A stretch of DNA of 64,000 bases from Strigamia acuminata (Eukaryota > Arthropoda > Chilopoda > Geophilomorpha > Linotaeniidae). The translations under genes and the position numbers were made by a program. Of this stretch, positions 24,273-33,690 are shown one piece after another. The stretch is from NCBI GenBank assembly GCA_949358305.1, contig OX442317.1, forward strand, positions 250,001-314,000, given 5' to 3'. The first letter of the stretch is position 1, and the number at the start of each line of letters is the position of its first letter. The notes under the pieces are model-generated. The model was not told the origin of the DNA. It saw nothing but the letters and a program-made list of their open reading frames with translations, and searched no databases.

Positions 24273-25584
24273 ATGGCCACAGACCAATTCGTTTATTTCC
24301 GAGGGAGTGAGGTAAAAGTACGGAATAATAAGGGAAAATCAAATGGGAGCTGCATTGATGCATTTAAGACGAATTTCTTTCATTTCACCCGCAGAGTATG
24401 AACGAGCACGAAAACATTTGGGACGACCGAGCTTTGATCAGAGCGTACGACAAAGCGGTCACTCTGGCCAAGGTAAACTTAAGAGCCGCGGTGCCGATTC
24501 GATCTGATCCGATCCGATTCGATTCGATTCGGAATTGCTTTGCAGGAAGGCATCAGCAACAAGCAGCGGGAGTTCGAAAGCGAGAACGAGGAGCGCGCCA
24601 AGAAGCACAAACCGCGCTCGAAAAGCAAAAGCAAGACGACAAAGCGAAAATCCAGGGTAAGATGATTGCAAATCCAACTGACTCGTGAATTGAATTGAAT
24701 TGAATACTTAAGAAGTGGAAGATCGGAGACACATGTAAGGCCGTGTACAGCGGCGATGGCTTGCCCTACACCGCCGTCATAGAAAGCATTAACGACGAGG
24801 ACGATACGTGCGTCGTCGAGTTCACCGACTATGGGAACAAGGAGAACGTGTACGTGTCTGCGTTGACCACGACCAAAAAACGGCACATGAAAAGCACAAA
24901 GTCTTCGGCCGGTCACAAATCCGACGGCGAGCAGGTAAATAATGCTAAATGCTAAATGCTAAATGCTTTAGCATTCAAAATGGAATGTGAAACGTGCAAA
25001 TCTCGCTCGTCTCGTTTCAGATGTCGAGCGCGTACAGCGACAACGGCAGCACCACCGGACGATGTTCCAACCCGTGGCGATTCAGAGCCAACGCGCAGTG
25101 CAGCGAACAGCAGCCCTGGGTTTTCCCTCCGCCTCGTTCGCCCGCTTCGAGCGGCCATTTCCCGCCATTCTGCTTCCCGGTAAATGGTTTCGACAAATTG
25201 CTCGCATTCATTCCTGAATTTCATTCTCAATATTTGCAGTCTCCTTGGTCCGGAATGAGTTATCACCAGCCTTCGATGTGGGAAAGATTTGTAAGTTTTA
25301 CAAATGTTAAAAATTTAAAAAATAATAATAATAATACTGTAGTAATTAATTAATAATAGTCATTTCAGAACATGCCGAGCGTGTCACCGATACCGCCGCC
25401 ACCGGTACCGTGCTTGAACGCGGAAACACCCGACGACGTGCTGGCGTCAACGCTCATATCATGGTACATGAGCGGGTACCACACCGGCTTCTATCAAGCC
25501 ATGCGACATTTGCAGAAAGCAGATTCGCGGGCACACACGCCTCCGTTCAAAAAGAATCGATCGAGTCATAAAATGAATAAATAA
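24273..25584 (+). CDS. SMN1: Survival motor neuron protein (SMN)
   Basis: SMN is the core of the SMN complex that loads Sm rings on snRNAs. Seven exons, 24273-24311, 24395-24472, 24546-24656, 24713-24934, 25021-25179, 25240-25290 and 25369-25584, total 876 nt (291 residues, in frame). The N-terminal Gemin2-binding helix is present (ENIWDDRALIRAYDKAV). Next are a lysine-rich stretch and the Tudor domain (WKIGDTCKAVYSGDGLPYTA ... CVVEFTDYGNKENV) with its aromatic cage residues, then a proline-rich segment (IPPPPVP). The C-terminal YG box, LASTLISWYMSGYHTGFYQAM, is intact and drives oligomerisation. A short basic tail ends at the stop. All hallmark regions are present, so the copy looks functional. 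Confidence 0.97.
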
Positions 25585-25799
25585 AATGAATAAATCAATC
25601 GAATTGTTCGAGCTTTGAGTTTGAAATGATTTTCTAATAAAAAGTGTAGTGATTACTAATGAGGAGTTTAATCGTAACTATAAAACGCATATTCAGTACA
25701 AACTGATTAAAAAAGAAAAGGACGAAATTCAGTTGTTTAAGAGAACCGTCTAAGCTCAGAACTTCCGAATCAGAAGAGAAAAACGTAAATTGTTGTGGC

Positions 25800-26413
25800 C
25801 TAGAGTTTTTTCAGCGCTTCGTCCACATCGGCGATGTGTTCTTTCAATGCATTCCATTGTTCCGTGTTTAATGAAATTCCTGCAACAAACAGACAACACA
25901 TTTACCTCTCACATTTACTGTCTCGTTCTCTCTCGTGTTAGATTTAATTGCGCACCTTTTTTTCCGGGTTTCAGTTCTCCTTCGGCGTCGTTGTAAAACT
26001 CTCTGATGTCCACCATCAATTTACCACGGAATTCGCGCACTTTGACGAAACGCATCCGACCAATCTGTGAATAAAATAAAATAAAAGAGAAGGTTCAAAA
26101 ATGAGATTCGGATGAAATTCCAACGGTTTACTTGAAATGTGGGCTCTTCGTCGTCGGCCGCGTCGGACGATGCGGCGCCGGCCTTCGCCTTTTGCGGCGC
26201 CGGTTTGTGTTTGTTGCCACCGCCAAAATCCTTTTTCCCTTTTTTCGGGGGCGGTTCACGACGCTGTACAAGAAAGAAAACGGTTCATTTACTCGTTAGT
26301 TTGCTCGTTGGAAAGAAAGATTATGCATTCAATGTAATTTTGGCGGTTACGTCTTCTGGTCCGGAATCCGAATCTGAACCAGACTCGACAATTCTTTTAG
26401 ACTTGGAACTCAT
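25800..26413 (-). CDS. SUB1: SUB1/PC4 transcriptional coactivator p15
   Basis: PC4 is a single-stranded-DNA-binding coactivator of RNA polymerase II. Four exons, 26351-26413, 26132-26263, 25956-26064 and 25800-25879, total 384 nt (127 residues). The N-terminus is the acidic serine region ([19 protein letters not shown]) that CK2 phosphorylates in homologues. Next is a Lys/Pro linker, then the C-terminal ssDNA-binding fold: [38 protein letters not shown], and [20 protein letters not shown]. This is full length against human p15. It sits tail-to-tail with SMN (216 bp between stops) and head-to-head with MAT1 (0.55 kb). Confidence 0.95.
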
Positions 26414-26966
26414 CTTGGCACGATAATCAATAGCTACAAAGGAAAAGAATAAAAGAATACAACTCGAACGAAATTTGAGCAAACATTTCTCACCCTAACG
26501 ATCAAAGTGACGATGAATACAGATAAAACGATTCGGACACGGAGAGAATGGAAAAGTGTGGATCCGGCGAGCGAGTAGAGTGAAAAATAAGTGAACGGCG
26601 GGGCGACCGCGAATGAACTGCGGGGATTTTTGGCGAGATTTTCGACGCGCGGTTGTCTCGAGTGCTTCGCAAATAAACGCTTGTTTTTCAAAATTTAAAT
26701 CAATTTAATTATTTTAATTATTTCCGACGAAATTACTAATTTTAATTTTATAAAACACAAACGTACGAGCATGCGCGGTGATGGCAATCGCGCCCTCTGT
26801 TGTTGGAATCGCGAACCGAGAAGAGAAGAGCGTTTTACCTCCAAAAATTTAATAATATTCTTTTAAAGATCCGGCGGTGATACGAAGGAAGGTGAATACG
26901 ATATCTGTTTTTGCGAGAATCACCTTCGTGGTTTATTTGCAGTCGGTTCCAGTTTGGCGAGAGAAA
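26414..26966. promoter_or_regulatory. Divergent region SUB1 / MAT1
   Basis: About 0.55 kb between divergent starts. TTTGCAG at 26935-26941, followed by 26 nt to the MAT1 ATG, suggests a spliced MAT1 leader. No coding exon seen. Promoter assignment is by position. Confidence 0.4.
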
Positions 26967-27905
26967 ATGGACGACCAAGCGTGCCCAAAATGCAAGACGA
27001 CGAAATACAGAAATCCGTCGCTCAAGTTGCTGGTGAACGTTTGCGGGCACGCGCTGTGCGACAACTGCGTCGAATTACTTTTCGTCAAGGGGTCCGGTTC
27101 GTGTCCGATCTGCGGCATCCCCCTTAGAAGGAACAATTTCCGAACGCAAATATTCGAAGATGCTGTGGTGGAGAAAGAGGTGGACATCCGAAAACGAATT
27201 CTCCGCGATTACAACAAGAAGGAAGAGGATTTCGCCAGTTTGCAAGAGTACAACGATTACCTGGAAGAAGTGGAGAGCATCATCTACAATCTGACGCACA
27301 ACATCCGCGTGGAGACGACCAAACAGACGATAGAGCAGTACCGCAAAGACAACAAGAGCCTCATCCAGAAAAACAAGTCGAAACTGAGTCGCGACGACGA
27401 AATACTCGAGGAGCTCATCGAACAAGAGGAGATGAAGATGGCCATGCGCCAAAAGCAGCTGGTGCAGCAAGAGAAGGAGGACAAACGGCTCAAAGTGAAA
27501 AATCGCGAGAATCTCATCGACGAACTCACTTTTTCCGACGCGCCGGCCGGACACATCCTCACCACGCACGCCAACATCCAGAAGGAGAAGGAGAAGAAGG
27601 AGAAAGAGAAAGAGAAAGATAACTCCTTGGACAACAAAGCGCCGGCCCCGGTCAACTTCAAACCGACCACTCGCGACGCGTTCCTGCCGCTTCCCAAGGA
27701 CCAGACGCCGCTCTACGAGTACGAGGCGGTGCAGCTCGAGTTCTGCGGGCCGCCGATGCCCGAAGACGAGCGACTGGAAAGCGACGGCTTCCTCAGACAC
27801 ATCAGGTGCGCGACGGGCGCCGAGAAGGCCGGCGGATTCGAGTCCAATTTGGCGTGCACGCGCGCCTTGCAGGAGGCATTCAGTGGGCTCTACGCATATG
27901 CTTGA
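26967..27905 (+). CDS. MNAT1: CDK-activating kinase assembly factor MAT1
   Basis: MAT1 bridges CDK7-cyclin H and the TFIIH core. One uninterrupted exon encodes 312 residues. Residues about 6-50 form the C3HC4 RING (CPKCKT ... VNVCGHALCDNCVELLF ... CPICGIPL) with all eight ligands. A FEDAVVEKEVDIRKRILRDY segment, typical of MAT1, leads into a long coiled-coil (about residues 80-200, with EELIEQEEMKMAMRQKQ). A K/E run (KEKEKKEKEKEK) follows. The C-terminal part (GPPMPEDERLESDGFLRHIR ... GGFESNLACTRALQEAFSGL) is the CDK7/cyclin H-binding region. It is unusual locally in having no coding intron. The upstream in-frame region is probably a spliced leader. Confidence 0.96.
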   Translation: MDDQACPKCKTTKYRNPSLKLLVNVCGHALCDNCVELLFVKGSGSCPICGIPLRRNNFRTQIFEDAVVEKEVDIRKRILRDYNKKEEDFASLQEYNDYLEEVESIIYNLTHNIRVETTKQTIEQYRKDNKSLIQKNKSKLSRDDEILEELIEQEEMKMAMRQKQLVQQEKEDKRLKVKNRENLIDELTFSDAPAGHILTTHANIQKEKEKKEKEKEKDNSLDNKAPAPVNFKPTTRDAFLPLPKDQTPLYEYEAVQLEFCGPPMPEDERLESDGFLRHIRCATGAEKAGGFESNLACTRALQEAFSGLYAYA

Positions 27906-28144
27906 AAAATATTTAATGTAGAAATTCATGCTTCAAATGTACAATGTTGAAATCCCAAGCTATTAATTGATAATAAAAAAAATATTTAAAAATGGAAATA
28001 GGAGGAGAGGAAGAGAAAATCAAAAAAGTTATTTGCTTTTCAATTTTTTTATACTAAATTATTGCAAATCGAGTTTGAATTAAACTGCCAATTTCAATAA
28101 AATCGAAACAGTGGTCTATCGTCAAAAATGGCGCGAGCAGATGA

Positions 28145-28592
28145 TCAAGTGGCGGTGGACGTGCTCGCCTGCTGTCCTTTTTTCACCTCGGCTTTCTTCT
28201 GCTTCTCTCGCATCGCTTCGGCATCTCTAAAAAAAAAAAAGAAAAAAAAAAACGACATTTATTTTTGTACATTTATTCAAACATTCGAGTGAGGCAGACA
28301 GACCTGTGCTTTCGAGTCTCAAGCGACATGCCTTGATTGCCATCTTTCATTTCGGCCGTCTTTTTCTTCCCGGTTTGTTCGAGTTTTTTCTGATTTTTTT
28401 GTCTCGCCAATTCCCGTTGGTTTCCACCTACATTTATTAGAGAAATGAGAAAGCAAGTATCGTCTTTAAGAAATCCAGTTGTTGACCGTTCTAAGCAGCG
28501 AGGTCGTTCGTTCGTTCATTCGTTCGTTTCAAACCCAACGTTCGCATTTATAGCGCAAAACCATCCATTTTTCACAGTTACTTACGAGTCAT
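28145..28592 (-). CDS. SERF: SERF/4F5-family small basic protein
   Basis: SERF/MOAG-4 proteins are small, disordered and highly charged, and promote amyloid assembly in other animals (family knowledge). Three exons, 28586-28592, 28304-28427 and 28145-28226, total 213 nt (70 residues). The first exon holds only MT plus one base. The 4F5 signature TRGNQRELARQKNQKK starts at residue 2, followed by a K/E/T linker, LETRKHRDAEAMREKQKKAE and an Ala/Ser/Thr tail. The 71-78 residue size range fits the family. Upstream on the same strand lies the four-pass membrane protein gene, about 0.35 kb away. Confidence 0.93.
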
Positions 28593-28940
28593 GTTGAAAT
28601 TCCGCGAATTTAGGGCCAAAATACAACTGGCTCGACGAGACACGAACTTCGGTTGCTGTTTCCGACAAATAATCGAGCAAAAATCCCGTCTGCGCATGCG
28701 CACAGGGGCTCAATTCTTGATCGATGTTGATGTCACGTACCGGATGTTGTTGTTCTCATTTCGAAACGAGGCTATGTAAATGTGCACACACAAACGCAGT
28801 TCAACGAAAACGATGGCTTTATTCAATAACTGCATACAAATAACAATATGTATAAAAAATTCACCGGGAGTAAAAATAAAGTGATTAGAAGAAAAAGATT
28901 GTACAAAAATACACGTTGTTAATAATCGTCAATTCAATAA

Positions 28941-29989
28941 TTAAACTAAAGTGGAGAGTTCCATCTGAGCAGCCACTTGCGCCGTGGATTCCTGATTTGT
29001 ACTTAACGAACCGTCGAGCTGCGCTTCGCTTTTCGTCGGCTGAAACGGTCGAGCGAGTTCCCGTTGCCACAAATGCGCGTTGTAAATGATCGTGATCCCG
29101 CTAAAAAAAATTCCTCCTCCCAACAACGAAGTCGTAATTATCGCCGAAATGTTTTGAAAATGTATAAAAGTGTATAAAATAAGAGCTGAAAGACACAAAA
29201 CAAATTTACACTTTAATTAAATTCAACTAAACCTTATAAGGCTTCACTTGTTTTGATTCACCTGTTAAAAACACTGGAACGGATATGAAAAACCCGCACA
29301 CCGCGATTCCTCTCGAGCACGACCCGCAGTGCAAATAACGACTGGCTCTACAAAATTGAATTAAATTAAATTTACATTTTTTTGCTTTCTTTCTTTCTTT
29401 CTTATTTTTAAAATCCTCACCTGTAAACACCTTGAGCAACTTTAAGTAACTTCGCAGTAAACAAACTCTGTGCAGCGCACACGAGAAAACAAGTAAAGTC
29501 CAAAGAAACCGTGCACATGAGCAGCCCGACGACCACTTCGTGAACTATTCTACACTCTTCCTGACTCAAAAAGCGTTTGGAGTTCTCGACGCTTTGCAAA
29601 CCGGTGTAAGGCGTTATTTTCAAAAAGAAAACGATCGCCAAAAAAGCGATGAGCACCGACGCGACCGACAACATGGACAGCAGCTTGAGTTTCTCGCTCA
29701 CGTGATGATTCGCCACGTAATTGATAACCGATTTATTATTGTTCTTAATGACCGATTCGTTCGCACCGGTGACGGTCACGCTGTTGCCGCTGCTCGTCGT
29801 CGCGGTGGCCGTCGCCGCGGACGACGCCGTTGCCGTCGTCGTCGTGTCCAAAACGGCGCCGGCCGCGGCCGCGCTCAATTTCGACTCGTTCAGCGATTGG
29901 TTCGTCTTCGGCGTCGCTTTGGCCGACGAATTGCTTACCGTACTCAAATTGAGCGTGTGCCGATGATGCACTGATCCGTTCATCTTCAT
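28941..29989 (-). CDS. Four-pass membrane protein, possibly TMEM221 (Jiraiya)-like
   Basis: Three exons, 29421-29989, 29262-29347 and 28941-29185, sum to 900 nt (299 residues). The first ~95 residues are low-complexity Ser/Thr/Ala/Asn with repeated T-A-T and S-S motifs. Four hydrophobic spans follow: LLSMLSVASVLIAFLAIVFFL, VVVGLLMCTVSLDFTCFLVC, GIAVCGFFISVPVFLTGALI and ISAIITTSLLGGGIFFSGI. A cysteine cluster (RYLHCGSCSRG) sits just before span three. The C-terminal 45 residues are hydrophilic. The four-span layout with RYLHCGSCSRG recalls TMEM221/Jiraiya, but I could not confirm this from memory with confidence. No function is assigned. Confidence 0.7.
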
Positions 29990-30726
29990 TTATTTCTCCT
30001 CTTCGTTCCAACATCATCATCTGAAATTGAAAGAAAAAAAAGAAGAAAAAAATCCTGAATAAATTAAGGTTGGACTGGTTTTACTCGTGCCCTTCTTCAC
30101 GTTTCACTTCGCCCATTTACTAACCGACTTGCCCACATTTTATATTTCAAACACACGGCATATTCCTTCTTTTTTAAGATCCTTTACTATCACTTAAGAT
30201 ATCGGAATTTCTTTTTTTCTTCTTTTAATATTAACACGCGACTTTTGTTGATATTACCTGAATTCAGCAACCACTTTGTAGCGCGACATTTGTTGTCGCG
30301 CTTTCTGCGGAGAAAGAACCAATAGCACGCGTTAAATTGGTCGAGAGAAATTCCTTCGATCGTGCTACAGGTGTCAGAGAGAAAGCAATTAACATCGCGC
30401 CCGTTAAAAATATTGAATCAAGGTTGTCTCCACTCGACCCCGTGTCGACGCGTGGTGGCAAAAAGCAAAAACTGGCGAAAAATAAATTTTACCAAATAAA
30501 ACAATCTTTCATGTTTTTCCACATTTTTTTAAGCAACGGTCTCGAATTTTATTGAATTCCATTAAATTCCATTAGATTCATGAAAATCCATCAAACTTGG
30601 CAGTAGCAGGATTCCTTGGCAGGTGACGACACAATGACGTAATGATGTAGCGTAGCCTCGTCAGCAGCGGCCACCAACACTGGATCTTGATCTTCTTTTC
30701 TTCTTGGCACTCGTCGAAGCACGGGG
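29990..30726. promoter_or_regulatory. Divergent region four-pass protein / SHB-family gene
   Basis: About 0.7 kb with no recognised exon. A perfect 9-bp inverted repeat (AGCGCGACA / TGTCGCGCT, 5-bp loop) lies at 30280-30302. Two promoters are expected from gene orientation. Confidence 0.4.
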
Positions 30727-33046
30727 ATGGCCAAGATTCTGAAAAACATCGGAATCGGAACGAAAAAATACGCAATAAACGCGAACAATGGCCAATCGCA
30801 AAGGACGGGTGGCGGCGAGGAAGCGAGCAGAGTTCCGAAAGGCAGCAACAAAACAAAGTGGAAAAAAGTGACTTCGAACAGCGAATACAGCACGGACGAG
30901 TTCATACATTTAATGACAAACCTTCGGAACGAAAGCGATCCGAAAGCGATCAATAAGACGGAAATAGAGCCGAGGATGAATGTTTACGAGATTCGGTCTG
31001 CTACACCGCGATCGCGACGAGCAGCGACCTCTGCGTGCAGAGACGCGCAGGGAAGCCTGCAGTGGCAAAAGCAAAGCTATTTGCCAACATGCAAAATCGA
31101 TCATGTAAATAAGGTAATTTGCTTTTCCTCACCCCGAATTATCGCCGATTTCACCCCACCGCATTACCCATTTTTTCCAGCACATTTCTTGCGCGAATTA
31201 CACGAGTCCGGCCGATCTGAAACCGGAATCGGCGACCGGTCGACCGAATGATGTCTATTCGGAGCCGTGTGAGCGAGGTAAATGAATTGAAATGAAATGA
31301 AATGAAATGAAATGAAATGAAATGAAATAAAATGAAATAAAATGAGTTTTTCAATTGAATTGTACAATTGTTTTTACGATTGTTTTGTTTTCACGTCAGA
31401 ATTCAACGAGGAGATAACCTCCGACTCCGACGACACGTACGAACATGTGGATTACGCGAATTACGACACTCCGTGGGGATGGACGGGCACGGAGTTGGCG
31501 TCGGCTGATCTGAGCAGTCGGCCAGCGAGAACGATGAGTGGACGCCAGCGACAACGACCCATGTACGAGACGGCTTTCGACAGCATGGTGAAACGCGATA
31601 CGCACGACGAAGAGATGATGAACCACCCGATCCTGAGGAACGAGTGCTCGACATCGACATCGACATCGACATCGACATCGACGCCCAAGACGGCCGTGCG
31701 GGCTGTGACCTCGCGGCGCCAAGTGCCCAGCCCCGCAGACTGCCTCACGCCCAAGGAGAAGCGCAAAGTGACGCTGTTCCGCGGCGAGGCGGGCGAGGCG
31801 AGCGGGGAGAAATGCAGCCCGGCGCCCGCGTTCAGGATGCGCATGAGCACCGAGGCGACGGTGCACGCGCCTCCCAAAAGTGCCAACTCGACGCCGTCGC
31901 TGGCGCACCGGCTGCGACGCATCGACTCGATCGCGTCGAGCGCGCGCAGCACCCCCACCCACTACATGTCATCCACCAAAGTCAAAGTGCCAAGCAAACC
32001 GCTGAGCGACCTCACGCTCGGCTCCGCGTCCCGGGTGTCCGCGTCGGGCTTGCACGTGGTGCCGGCCGCGGTGTGCAAGCTCAAGGCTTCCTACTCGTCG
32101 GAAGGCCGCTTCTCGCTGCACTCGGACGGCGACACGCAGCCGTCCACCTCGGACTCGCTGCTGTCGGACGCGTCCACTAAGACGGACAGCAGCGAGATCC
32201 TGCAGGCGGAGACGGAGAAGAAGGAGGACCGCAGGCCCGACGACGAGTACGACGTGCCGTGGAACTACAGACCAAAGACGAGAACTTTGCCCTTCAGTTT
32301 CAGCCTCGACTCCGCTCAACTCCTTGAGGCCGCCAAACCACTAACCCTAGTAACACCACAACAGCAGCAACAGCAACAGCAACAGCCCGAGAAAAAGAGA
32401 CCCACTCTGAGTTTGGCGTTGAACAAACAGGAGAGTTTTCCTCCAGCGGTTGCCAATGCCAATGCGAACGGGCCTTCGAAACGCCCCGCTCTCAGCATGA
32501 GCTTCGACAGTCAGAGTCAATCGAGAAAACAGTCGCTGCAGTTAAATTTCGGCTGTGCCGCTTTGAGCGTTGTCGGCGAGAAAGTCGATGCCTCCATTCC
32601 TTTACAGAAACAAGGGTAAACTTTTGAATAATTAATTCAAATCAAACTTTTTTTCATAATTTTGTTCTGCAGTTGGTTTCACGGTTCCATAACCCGCGTG
32701 GAAGCCGAGAATGTTCTGAGGCTGCTCAAAGAGGGCAGTTATTTGGTTCGGAACAGTGAAAGTAACAAACACGATTTTTCACTTTCCCTCAAGTTAGTTA
32801 AATTTAAATTTTTTAATTTTTTAATTTTTAAATCTTATTTTTAAATCTAATCAAATTTACAGAAGTGCTCGTGGGTTCATGCACATGAAAATCGTGAATG
32901 CGGACGAGAAATACATTCTGGGCCAATTCAGCAAACCTTTCGACGACATTCCCGAAATGATCAGTCATTATTCAATCTACAAGCTTCCTATCAAAGGAGC
33001 GGAGCACATGTCTTTGCTCCATCCGGTCATCGATCAGTTATTATAG
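30727..33046 (+). CDS. SHB/SHD/SHE/SHF-family SH2 adaptor
   Basis: These adaptors link receptor tyrosine kinases to downstream signalling through a C-terminal SH2 domain. Five exons, 30727-31113, 31181-31277, 31400-32615, 32673-32792 and 32863-33046, total 2,004 nt (667 residues). The N-terminus MAKILKNIG resembles the MAKWL start of SHF/SHB. The long middle is disordered, with tyrosines in acidic contexts (DTYEHVDYANYDTPW, DDEYDVPWNY) that look like SH2/PTB docking sites, an (ST)n run, and a polyglutamine run near 32360. The SH2 domain (last ~95 residues) has WFHGSITRVEAENVL, the phosphotyrosine-binding SYLVRNSES with the key arginine, DFSLSLK, YILGQFSKPFDDIPEMI, and HYSIYKLPIKGAEHM with HPV before the end. 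Paralogue identity within the family is not resolved. Confidence 0.9.
31286..31343. repeat. (TGAAA)n pentanucleotide repeat in intron
   Basis: About ten units, the last ones degenerate to TAAAA, in the intron between the second and third exons of the SH2 adaptor gene. Confidence 0.9.
31648..31684 (+). repeat. (CATCGA)n coding hexanucleotide, Ser-Thr run
   Basis: About five to six perfect hexamer units encode an alternating Ser-Thr run in the disordered region of the SH2 adaptor. The period is six, so the frame is kept. Confidence 0.9.
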
Positions 33047-33690
33047 CACAATTCTAGTCACATTCTTTTACAATCGAGCCAAATTTTGGACGTGTCTTCC
33101 TTATGTCTTCTAGGCCAAACTACTTACAAGTTTTTTATACTTATGCACAATATTTCCCTTTCATTTCTTTATTTTCTACACACTTTTATTTTTTCTTCTC
33201 AATTCATTTGAGTTGAGATGTCGACCATATGAAGTGAAGTGATGATGGCGGATTGTTACTTAACAACACGTAGTTAGAATAATCGATTAGTCTGCAGGTA
33301 TATTTCTGTGATAGAACTTGAAAATGATAGCATTTGTAATGTAAATAATAATAACTTGGCTGTTGTGTCTACACATCATTTCGTATTTTCATTACCACGT
33401 TAGAATTATTTATACGAAGAAAATGATAATTAATGATAATTATTATGATTATTATTTTTTAGCCTTTATATTGATCGTCAAAGTTACACGTTTTTGTTCG
33501 TCTTTGATTCTCTCTTATTACAATTTGTTTACGTCTATATTTGATTAAAGTGATTGTTACCACTTGACTTTCGAGCGCCATCTTTTTTTCGCTAAAGTTT
33601 CTACATTCGCGCGCCAGAGGACGCCGACAATTCAGCACGCTTTTCGCCATAGCACATGTTGATATTTAAAACGTAAAACGCCTCAAAAAA
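33047..33690. other. Spacer SH2 adaptor 3' UTR / NOL6 promoter
   Basis: About 0.64 kb between genes transcribed in the same direction. AT-rich; most is probably 3' UTR of the adaptor. No exon recognised. Confidence 0.45.

Noticed and set aside
27075-27929. A 284-codon minus-strand frame opposite MAT1
   Set aside because: It is the mirror of a GC-rich, K/E-rich coding exon. The plus strand carries the RING and the full MAT1 signature, and the minus frame has no recognisable domain.
31396-31962. Minus-strand frames opposite the SH2 adaptor third exon
   Set aside because: The plus-strand exon is required for the in-frame 667-residue adaptor; the antisense frames are shadows of GC-rich codons.
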